Source: an uncultured Clostridium sp.
GTDB taxonomy: Bacteria; Bacillota; Clostridia; TANB77; CAG-508
Direction: 5' to 3'
Assembly (NCBI GenBank): GCA_930986425.1
Contig: CAKNJR010000001.1
Coordinates: forward strand, 62,001 to 126,000
Length of the DNA stretch: 64,000 bases
The position numbers and the translations under genes were made by a program. The notes beneath the pieces were generated by a model. It had not been told where the DNA came from, did no database searches, and saw only the letters and a program-made list of their open reading frames with translations. Positions 36,098-42,539 of the stretch are shown here, piece after piece. Numbering within the stretch: position 1 is the stretch's first letter; each line of letters opens with the position of its first letter.

Positions 36098-37664
36098 TTA
36101 GCTTGGTCCCATACTATCTATACTTACATTTCCGTGTTCTGGCCAAGACGCATCTGCTGTGCCTGTTGTCTTTTCTAGTTGCTCCACTGTGACTGTAGAC
36201 TTTAGAGAAACTACGGGGCGAACGCCAAGACCGTCGCCATTCCCAATGCCATACGAGTAGAAAAGGTCTCTGCCGCCCGAAAAGACACCGCCGCCGCCCA
36301 CATTGCCAGGACCGAGGCGAGCACCGCTAGAGCCCACAATGACTCCCGGCGAAGCAAGCCAGTATGGCTTTGAGTCATAATCATATGTGTTTTTAAATAT
36401 GGCATTATACATTTCTTGTGTTACTCCTATTTCTGTATTTATGCTACTATCATTTCCTACTGGATAGTAATATGCTGTTCCATTTATTCCCGTTGTATAA
36501 TAGTCAGCTGGTATATCACTTATTTCTTTTAGTCCCAATGCTGTTGCTGGTATTTGGTCTTCTTCCCCTGAACCATTTGAATGTCTATATACATATTTTC
36601 TTCCTAATACTCCATATTCATCATAATTTGTTGTATAACTTGTATCGCTCTTTTTATATACTCCCGCATTTTCTCCTTCTTTTACTACTGTTAACTCTAG
36701 CAAGTTATTTATATCTTCTGCTGTCATACTTCTTGCTTCTTCTGCTAAATCGTTTTTGTATATTGCACTTATGTTATCTAACTCGCCTTCTCCTTGTTCA
36801 TTGTCTGTTGCATAGTATGCTCCTTCTGCTCCATACATGTAATAATAGTAGTCTGTATTCATCTCTGTTATATCATTACTGCTTACAGTATTTGCAGTGT
36901 TAGGATTCTCTGCTAATCCTCTCTTTATAGGACTTGATGTTGTTAGCAATAAATGTTGACTATCTTCACTTAGTCCTAGCACTATCCATTGTGTACTTGA
37001 ATCTACATTAAATATTTGATCTGCTACTCCATTTTTATTTCCATAGCTTATATATTGTCCACTTGTTGGATTTTGATAGTTTACATAGTCTCCTATTTTT
37101 AATTCTCCATCATTAAATGCTTGTACTACTGTTTTTGCTGTACTTTGGCTTGTTCCACTTCCATATCCAAATGCCAACCCTAAATTAATGTCATTTTTTT
37201 CTTCTGTATAATATATTAAATAATAGTCTAATGTGCTTGTTGTATCCGAAGTCACCCCGCTCGCTGTTGCTTCTCTTTGCTCTAATACATATACATCTCC
37301 GTCTGCCATGCTTCCTTTTCCTGTTTGCATGCTTCTTTCCATTAATGTTTCTACGTTCAATGTATTGTCTTCATTTACATATCCATCTGTTTTTAACCTT
37401 GCCAATATTCCTGTTTTGTTTCCTGTCTCTATTGCATCCATCTGGTAATCTGCTACTTTAAATTGTAATTGTTCATACACACTTGCATTTTCGTTTCTTA
37501 CTACTGCATCTTGCGCTCTTGTAAATATTCCGTTGTTACCTATTGTTAAATTAATTGCTACTGCTGCTAGTATTAATAGTACTATTATTGTTACTACTAG
37601 TGCTATTAAGGTTATTCCGTTTTGCTTGTCTTTTTAATCTTTTTAGTGTTCTTTGTTTTTTCAT
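36098..37664 (-). pseudogene. pilin-like variable surface protein 1, frameshifted near its start
   Basis: ATG at 37664 follows TAGGAGGGAG. An extra A in the run of five at 37631-37635 puts the start out of frame; with four A's the gene reads MKKQRTLKRLKDKQNGITLI and on for 521 codons. After the prepilin-type segment (GITLIALVVTIIVLLILA) come a long conserved surface region (~100-430, e.g. YYLIYYTEEKNDINLGLAFG) and a GC-rich C-terminal cassette with PYWLASPG, FYSYG and GVRPVVSL, like DUF6273/C-type-lectin-fold domains. Without the fix only an internal GTG (37480) opens the frame. The stop TAA is at the IS junction. It is a paralogue of genes at 39101-40643 and 59862-61118. Confidence 0.75.
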
Positions 37665-37771
37665 TTTCTCCCTCCTATAATTTTTAATAATAAAGCTTTT
37701 TCTTGATTAGAATGATTCTGGCTGAATAAAATATTCTTTCTTATAATTTTGCTCTTTCTTACACCACGCAG

Positions 37772-37811
37772 AAAAAGCCATGTATTTTAAGTTACCTTAA
37801 AACACATAGCT
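37772..37811 (-). terminator. attenuator terminator upstream of pilin-like gene 1
   Basis: Sixteen-base-pair stem (two G-U) from AGCTATGTGTTTTAAG to CTTAAAATACATGGCT with loop GTAA, then TTTT. It lies 30 nt after the leader ORF stop and 108 nt before the pilin ATG. The loop contains the stop TAA of the alternative leader frame (37792-37794). Confidence 0.8.
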
Positions 37812-37841
37812 TCTTTACATCTATGTTTATTATTTTAGTTA

Positions 37842-37901
37842 TTAAATTACATGTGTGTGTGTGTGTGTGTGTACAGCCTCAAGGCTTACAGCGTTTTTCA
37901 T
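37842..37901 (-). CDS. leader peptide ORF with (CA)10 repeat, pilin-like gene 1
   Basis: 19 codons, MKNAVSLEAVHTHTHTHVI, with AGGAAAA before the ATG at 37901. The second half is a CA dinucleotide tract (37851-37873 with flanks), encoding alternating His-Thr. Two paralogous leaders share A-(E/V)-(T/S)-L-(E/G)-A-V followed by a dinucleotide tract. In this copy n=10 puts translation in the frame that stops at 37842, before the terminator; with 9 or 12 repeats the frame runs to a stop in the terminator loop. Function inferred: translation-coupled attenuation with slippage-driven phase variation. Not a family I recognise. Confidence 0.7.
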   Translation of the reverse strand: MKNAVSLEAVHTHTHTHVI

Positions 37902-37948
37902 ATGTTTTTTCCTGCCTTTTCTTTTGATTTCATTCTAACTTATTTTTT

Positions 37949-37977
37949 ATTTTACATTTATTTACATTTTATGTCAA
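37949..37977 (-). promoter_or_regulatory. promoter for leader/pilin-like gene 1
   Basis: Minus strand TTGACA (37972-37977), 17-nt spacer, TAAAAT (37949-37954). It starts transcription just before the leader ORF at 37901. The same TTGAC-type/TAAAAT layout is found at the other two pilin leaders. Confidence 0.7.
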
Positions 37978-38010
37978 TATTTTTTGTTAATATTTTTACA
38001 GTTCCAATTT

Positions 38011-38460
38011 TTATAAAACTCTTCCTTCCACATAGCACTCATATATATAATCTGGGTTTTCATAGTACATACTACTATTATAATTATCAATTTTCTCTAT
38101 TATCCATGACGATAGTACCTTAATTAGTGTATCAACATATTTATTTTCATCATTATTTACCATAACAATCAATCTTTTATACACTTTTCCTATATCCCAA
38201 TATGTAGGCACATTATATTTGCAATTTGAAATATTATCATAATTGCCTTCATTTATATTAGCTTTTTCAATAAATTCATCTGCCACTTGTTCAATATTTT
38301 CAGAATGATATACTTCTGCCAATTCATAAATTTTATCTATATTTACTTTTCCCAATCTCTCTATAATTGTTTTCTTTGTATTTTTTGTTTTTCTCGCAAT
38401 ATATTCTATCAAACTACATGTAAAAAATAAGTCATTTTCTTTTTGAGATTCACCTGTCAT
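38011..38460 (-). CDS. uncharacterised protein paired with a DUF3990 gene
   Basis: 149 residues, CSLIEYIARKTKNTKKTIIERLGKVN, VYHSENIEQVADEFIEKANI, then KYNVPTYWDIGKVYKRLIVMV. Its ATG overlaps the stop of the DUF3990-type gene upstream (ATGA), so the two are translationally coupled. I have the impression this family often follows DUF3990 genes in gut Firmicutes, but no function is established. A toxin-antitoxin pair with the upstream ADP-ribosyltransferase-like protein is one idea; this gene would be the neutralising partner. Confidence 0.6.
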   Translation of the reverse strand: MTGESQKENDLFFTCSLIEYIARKTKNTKKTIIERLGKVNIDKIYELAEVYHSENIEQVADEFIEKANINEGNYDNISNCKYNVPTYWDIGKVYKRLIVMVNNDENKYVDTLIKVLSSWIIEKIDNYNSSMYYENPDYIYECYVEGRVL

Positions 38461-38921
38461 TTACTTAATTCCTCCGCCTTTAAAAATTTCAAACACGACA
38501 ATGATTTGTCGGTGCAAAATGCTATTTGATGCGTTGGGTGTCTAAATTTTGCTAATTCCCAAAATGCTTCTCGAGTAATTTGCCCCATCATTAAATCTGT
38601 AATATAGTTATAAACTTGGTCATCAGCCATTGCTCCAATAACAATGTCGTAATTATGAGGCTTCCCTCTTCTACAATTTATTATGAAATCCAACCATTCT
38701 TCTGTCATTACTGTAAATTCTTTTATATCTAATTCTGGATTTTCATTATATTCATATATGTTTACTACTGGTGTTTCATATTTTTTAGCCCATTTTTCTG
38801 CTTGTTCCTCTAAAATGGTGCAATAAAAACCTGTTCCAAAATCTTTAGTATATTTGCCCTGTTTAATTTCTGGATTTTCAACTTTACAATAGCTTCCATG
38901 ATATACTATTTGTTTAGACAT
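38457..38921 (-). CDS. DUF3990-type, ADP-ribosyltransferase-like protein
   Basis: 154 residues from the ATG at 38921, with AGGAGGAAG upstream (an in-frame start at 38999 lacks a site). The N-terminus IVYHGSYCKVENPEIKQ followed by TKDFGTGFYCTILEEQAEKWA is the DUF3990 signature: YHGS, DFGxGFYxT, as in ADP-ribosyltransferase-like folds. KAEELSK at the C-terminus is typical of small cytosolic proteins. Coupled by ATGA overlap to 38011-38460. It sits between two damaged pilin-like genes. An anti-phage or stress TA role is plausible, unproven. Confidence 0.7.
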   Translation of the reverse strand: MSKQIVYHGSYCKVENPEIKQGKYTKDFGTGFYCTILEEQAEKWAKKYETPVVNIYEYNENPELDIKEFTVMTEEWLDFIINCRRGKPHNYDIVIGAMADDQVYNYITDLMMGQITREAFWELAKFRHPTHQIAFCTDKSLSCLKFLKAEELSK

Positions 38922-38977
38922 TTCTCTTCCTCCTAGCATTATAGTATCATAAAAAAAATGTTTTATCAATAGAATGA

Positions 38978-39021
38978 AAAAAGAAGTAGGATAAAACATT
39001 GAATTTATCTTACTTCTTTTT
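38978..39021 (-). terminator. terminator between pilin-like gene 2 and the DUF3990 pair
   Basis: Minus strand stem AGAAGTAAGATAAA / TTTATCCTACTTCT, then TTTTTTC. It ends transcription from the pilin-like gene 2 at 39101 and separates it from the following pair. Confidence 0.75.
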
Positions 39022-39100
39022 CACTAATCCGTCTTAAATTGCTTAAAAATTTTTAATTATTCGCCTTTTTGGGATTTATCTTGACAAGCTCTTGACAAGC

Positions 39101-39251
39101 TCAATTTGGTCCCATCATACTATCTTTATTACTTACATTTCCGTGTTCTGGCCAAGACATATCTGCTGTTCCTGTTGTCTTTTCTAGTTGCTCTACTGTG
39201 ACTGTAGACTTTAGAGAAACTACAGGGCGCACGCCAAGACCGCCGCCACCC
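39101..39251 (-). pseudogene. out-of-frame C-terminal part of pilin-like protein 2
   Basis: From ~39250 down, another frame carries the cassette end: GFVYNGCVYSGHSHIFYSYG, then GLGVRPVVSLKS and TTGTADMSWPEHGNV, matching the intact end of paralogue 1. It was separated from its gene by a 53-nt deletion in the cassette. Restoring 53 nt makes 39101-40643 a 531-codon frame. Confidence 0.75.
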
Positions 39252-40643
39252 TCAGCGCCATACGAGTAGAAAATGTGGCTGTGGCCCGAATAGACACAAC
39301 CGTTGTACACAAAGCCAGTATGTCTTTGAGTCATAAACTGCTGTGTCTTTAAATATGGCATTGTACATTTCCTGTGTTACTCCTATTTCTGTATTTATGT
39401 TGCTACTACTACTTCCTACATAATATCCGTATGCTGTTCCATTTATTCCTGCCTCATAATAGTCAGTTGGTATTTCACTTATTTCTTTTAGTCCCAATGA
39501 TGTTTCTGGTATTTGGTCTTCTTCTCCATAAATATTTGAATGTCTATATACATATGTTTCACCTAATACTCCACCATTATCATAATTAGTTGTATAACTC
39601 GTGTCACTCTTTTTATATACTCCTGCATTTGATCCTTCATATACAACTGTTAAATCTAGCAAGTTATTTATATCTTCTGCTGTCATACTTCTTGCTTCTT
39701 CTGCTAAATCATTTTTATATATTGCACTTATGTTATCTAACTCGCCTTCTCCTTGCTCATTATCTGTTGCATAGTATGCTCCTTCTGCTCCATACATGTA
39801 ATAATAATAGTCTTTGTTCATTTCTGTTATGTCGTTACTATCTACTCCATTTTCTCCATATGGATTTTGTGCGGTTCCTCTCTTTATAGGACTTGATGTT
39901 GTTAGTAATAAATGCTGACCATCTTCACTTAGTCCTAACACTATCCATTGTGTTGTTTGGTCTACACTAAAATGTTGGTCTGCTACTCCATTCTTATTTG
40001 CATAGCTTATATAATCTCCGCTTGTTGGATTTTGGTAATTTACATAGTCTCCTATTTTTAATTCTCCATCTTTGAATGCTTGTACTACTGTTTTTGCTGT
40101 ACTTTGGCTTGTTCCACTTCCATATCCAAATGCCAACCCTAAATTAATGTCATTTTTTTCTTCTGTATAATATATTAAATAATAATCCATTTCTGATGAT
40201 GAGTCTGATACTGTTGATGTCGCTGTTCTTTGTCTTTGCTCTATTACATATACATCTCCTGTTTCTATTGTTCCTTTTCCTGTTTGCATGCTTCTTCCCA
40301 TTAAGCTTGTTACATTCAATATATTTGCACCATTTATCTCACTTACATGCCCATCTGCTTTTAATCTATCTAATATTGCTTCGTTCCTTCCTGTTTCTAT
40401 ATTATCCATAAAATAATCTGCTACTACCATTTGTAACTGCTCATATACACTCGCATTTTCATATTTTACTGTTGCGTCTTGCGCTCTTGTAAATATTCCG
40501 TTATTTCCTATTGTCAAGCTTATTGCTACTCCTGCTAGTATTAATAGTACTATTATGGTTACTACTAATGCTATTAATGTTATACCTTTTACATTCCTTT
40601 TTAATTGTTTTAGTAATTTACTTTTATTCTTCTCTTTCTTCAT
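39252..40643 (-). CDS. pilin-like variable surface protein 2, truncated by a deletion in its cassette
   Basis: 463 residues; AAGGAGG precedes the ATG at 40643. N-terminal prepilin segment KGITLIALVVTIIVLLILAG; the family hallmark Glu at mature position 5 is replaced by Ala. The rest closely parallels paralogue 1 (YYLIYYTEEKNDINLGLAFG, SAIYKNDLAEEARSMTAEDI). It diverges after DSKTYWL, where the frame reads CVQRLCLFGPQPHFLLVWR and stops, because 53 nt of the GC-rich cassette are missing. Thus the lectin-like end is lost in this assembly. Likely exported and membrane- or fibre-associated like type IV pseudopilins; role unknown. Confidence 0.8.
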   Translation of the reverse strand: MKKEKNKSKLLKQLKRNVKGITLIALVVTIIVLLILAGVAISLTIGNNGIFTRAQDATVKYENASVYEQLQMVVADYFMDNIETGRNEAILDRLKADGHVSEINGANILNVTSLMGRSMQTGKGTIETGDVYVIEQRQRTATSTVSDSSSEMDYYLIYYTEEKNDINLGLAFGYGSGTSQSTAKTVVQAFKDGELKIGDYVNYQNPTSGDYISYANKNGVADQHFSVDQTTQWIVLGLSEDGQHLLLTTSSPIKRGTAQNPYGENGVDSNDITEMNKDYYYYMYGAEGAYYATDNEQGEGELDNISAIYKNDLAEEARSMTAEDINNLLDLTVVYEGSNAGVYKKSDTSYTTNYDNGGVLGETYVYRHSNIYGEEDQIPETSLGLKEISEIPTDYYEAGINGTAYGYYVGSSSSNINTEIGVTQEMYNAIFKDTAVYDSKTYWLCVQRLCLFGPQPHFLLVWR

Positions 40644-40699
40644 TTTCTTTTGCCTCCTTAATTTTTTTATTTAATAAATTTTGCTATACTATAACAGAT

Positions 40700-40751
40700 A
40701 AAAAACTATGCCTCATATACGAATTTTAAATTCGCATAAAAAGCATAGTTT
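40700..40751 (-). terminator. attenuator terminator upstream of pilin-like gene 2
   Basis: Outer stem AAACTATGC / GCATAGTTT, an inner hairpin, and TTTTTT. Leader stop to hairpin is 29 nt, terminator to pilin ATG is 56 nt. The alternative leader frame stops at 40726-40728 inside the loop. Confidence 0.8.
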
Positions 40752-40780
40752 CTCCACTACGTTTACATAAGTTTATTTTG

Positions 40781-40837
40781 TTAAATCCTACGATATATAT
40801 ATATATATACAGCCTCAAGGGTTTCAGCGATTGCCAT
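40781..40837 (-). CDS. leader peptide ORF with (TA)n repeat, pilin-like gene 2
   Basis: 18 codons, MAIAETLEAVYIYIYRRI, with AAAGGAG 9 bases before the ATG at 40837. The TA tract (40793-40809) encodes Tyr-Ile. One extra TA unit or two fewer would carry the frame past this stop to TAA in the terminator loop. The N-terminal core is nearly identical to the third copy (61393-61446). See 37842-37901 for the shared design. Confidence 0.7.
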   Translation of the reverse strand: MAIAETLEAVYIYIYRRI

Positions 40838-40868
40838 TTATTATTTCTCCTTTGTTTACTTTTTATTT

Positions 40869-40898
40869 ATTTTAGCATAACATATATTGAATTTGCAA
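40869..40898 (-). promoter_or_regulatory. promoter for leader/pilin-like gene 2
   Basis: Minus strand TTGCAA (40893-40898), 18-nt spacer, TAAAAT (40869-40874). Slightly weaker than the other two pilin promoters. Confidence 0.55.
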
Positions 40899-40954
40899 AT
40901 AATTTTTATATTAAAAATATTACATTTAAATTATTACATTTTTAATAAATTTCC

Positions 40955-41590
40955 TTATCTAACAACTTCAATATTTTTATATTCTAAAAACAAACCTGAC
41001 TCAATAACTCCTGTAATTAGTTTTACTTGTTTTTCTAAATCTTTATCAATTTTTTCAAACTTTACATCTAATATTCCATTATTATTTTCTGTCATTCCTC
41101 TATAAGTAATTTCTACTGCTCCCAGTTTTTTTAGTTCATCTGCAACATACTTAAGAGCTGTTGGAAATACTTCAATTGGAACTTTGCACTTTTGACCCAA
41201 ATAATCTACAAATTTACTTTCATCTACTAATATATATGTTATAGGTGATGCAATGATATTTAATTTTTCTTTAAACATTGCAGCTCCTCTTCCCTTAATC
41301 AGCCACATATTTTTTAAATCTACTTCATCAGCTCCATCAAAGGCCCAATCTATTTTATTTTCTATTAAGTTTCCTATTTTTATCCCATATTTTTCGCATA
41401 GTTCTTTTATTTCATTTGAAGTTGATATAGCGGTTATATTAAGCCCTTCACGCTTTACTTTTTCACCTATTTTTTCTACTGCAATATATGATGTTGTTCC
41501 TGAACCAAAGCCAATAACTTGTCCATCTTTCACTTTATCTAAAATTTTTTCTGCTACTCTTTCTTTAGCTTCTCTATTTTCTATCTCCAT
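40955..41590 (-). CDS. rpiA: ribose-5-phosphate isomerase A
   Basis: 211 residues from the ATG at 41590, which has TAGGAGG six bases upstream; an earlier in-frame start at 41641 is inside a hairpin. GFGSGTTSYIAVEKI (phosphate/substrate loop), DGADEVD and KGRGAAMFKEKL (catalytic Lys and Asp region) are all present. Interconverts ribose-5- and ribulose-5-phosphate in the pentose phosphate pathway. Monocistronic. Its ribosome site is in the 3' arm of an inverted repeat, suggesting regulation of initiation or termination of the upstream gene. Confidence 0.95.
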   Translation of the reverse strand: MEIENREAKERVAEKILDKVKDGQVIGFGSGTTSYIAVEKIGEKVKREGLNITAISTSNEIKELCEKYGIKIGNLIENKIDWAFDGADEVDLKNMWLIKGRGAAMFKEKLNIIASPITYILVDESKFVDYLGQKCKVPIEVFPTALKYVADELKKLGAVEITYRGMTENNNGILDVKFEKIDKDLEKQVKLITGVIESGLFLEYKNIEVVR

Positions 41591-41597
41591 GAAAAAC

Positions 41598-41630
41598 CTC
41601 CTACTTGATAATAATATATCAAATAGGAGA
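41598..41630 (-). promoter_or_regulatory. rpiA: hairpin sequestering the rpiA ribosome site
   Basis: Minus strand TCTCCTATTTGATA / TATCAAGTAGGAG pairs through 12 bp with one mismatch; loop TATTAT. The 3' arm contains TAGGAGG, the rpiA Shine-Dalgarno, and is followed by TTTTT. It could act as a terminator for the gene upstream, or hide the SD, or both. Confidence 0.5.
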
Positions 41631-41650
41631 TAAAAAAACAATACTTTACC

Positions 41651-42188
41651 CTATGCATTATCTAGAATTTCTTCAACTCTTTTTACTGAAATACCTAGTA
41701 CTTTTGCAATTTGTCCTTTCTTTATTCCCATATCATATAATTTAGGGCAAATTGCTTCTTTCGCTTCTTTTCTCCCCTCTCTCTTTCCTTTTTTAAGCCC
41801 ATTTTCATATAAGTTTACAGCAAAATCTCCAAACATTTCTTCTTCCTCCTTTACATTTTTTTCTTTTAATATATTTATTAATTCTAATGATATTTCTTTT
41901 CCAAACTTAATTCTAATTCTATTTTTGGCATATGCTTCTATAATCTGAAATTCTCTTTCATTTAATTTTATATTTTCAATTACTTCCTTTATTTTATTGA
42001 TGTCTTTTTCCTTACACACTTTTTCTAACAAATTAATTTTACTTAATATACTTTGTTGTTCTTGAATTTTTTCTAATTCGCATTATTTTATCATTGCTAT
42101 TATTAGCTACATTATATGCCTCATCATCTTCCATGAGACAGGAAATTGAAATATCTACATTTACATATACTTTTTCAACTTTGTCCAA
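41651..42188 (-). pseudogene. frameshifted orphan gene with Rpn-like tail
   Basis: Start TTG at 42188 after AAAAGGAG, reading MDKVEKVYVNVDISIS and up to NSNDKIM, then another frame continues ELEKIQEQQSILSKIN to the stop at 41651. One extra base near 42080 accounts for the shift. The C-terminal half has coils (EFQIIEAYAKNRIRIKFG, FGDFAVNLYENGLKKGKREG) and a helix-turn-helix-like end (GIKKGQIAKVLGISVKRVEEIL) that resembles the tails of Rpn-type recombination-promoting nucleases. No nuclease core is visible, so it may be a degenerate relic. The full-length family member is not in the window. Confidence 0.45.
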
Positions 42189-42539
42189 TTTATTCTCCTT
42201 TTATTATATATTATTTACTATTTTTTCGTCAATTGTTTTTGATTTTTTCATTCTAGAAATTTTCAATTTGTTATTATTAACAGAGCAAATTTATCATGTT
42301 AACTTTAATATTATTATTTCTAATTATTGCGTAGTTTCAAGAAAGTTCCATTAATATAATTCTACAATCGAATCAAATTCTTTTGATTTTTAAATATTTA
42401 TGAATAAATTAAATACATATTTATTGTACATTGCTTTTCCATATAAAGTCAAGAAAAACCGTACGTCTTATTTCTACAATATTCGACATACGGTTTTTAT
42501 ATTTAGTTATATTTACATCATTTTTAAATAATTAAGCTC
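42189..42539. other. intergenic region, only a terminator seen
   Basis: 350 nt of AT-rich DNA between the orphan gene and pheT. Beyond the terminator at 42454-42498 I see no ORF or conserved element. Confidence 0.5.
42454..42498 (-). terminator. terminator after pheT
   Basis: Minus strand stem AAAAACCGTATGTC / GACGTACGGTTTTT (one G-U) with U-rich tail. It ends the pheS-pheT transcript. Confidence 0.85.

Larger units (their letters stand above)
34601..36098 (+). mobile_element. IS4-like insertion sequence with 16-bp perfect terminal inverted repeats
   Basis: Ends AACTGACATCCGGACA (34601-34616) and its exact complement TGTCCGGATGTCAGTT (36083-36098). It contains one transposase gene (34767-35918). 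Flanks both carry TTTA at the outermost bases, possibly a short target duplication, but the symmetry of the ends leaves the exact junction uncertain by a base or two. A hairpin at 34632-34668 just inside the left end and terminators near the right end would limit read-through, as in many IS elements. It lies directly at the stop codon of the pilin-like gene 36098-37664. Confidence 0.85.

Noticed and set aside
36200..36410. A 64-residue minus-strand reading frame inside the GC-rich cassette (36211-36405).
   Set aside because: It is the shifted frame of the cassette; no ribosome site, and it is explained by GC-rich codons having few stops.
37842..37901. The conserved CGCTG..GCC-TTGA-GGC sequence before the pilin genes looked like the 3' half of a c-di-GMP-I riboswitch.
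   Set aside because: The 5' half (GGCAAACC-type) and tetraloop are missing, and all three copies read well as translated ORFs with their own ribosome sites.
39075..39101. Tandem CTTGACAAGCT repeats after pilin-like gene 2.
   Set aside because: Only two short copies; no sign of a CRISPR or att array.
36098..41000. A full diversity-generating retroelement in the window.
   Set aside because: No reverse transcriptase gene and no A-rich template copy of the cassette was seen on either strand; only the target-like cassettes are present.
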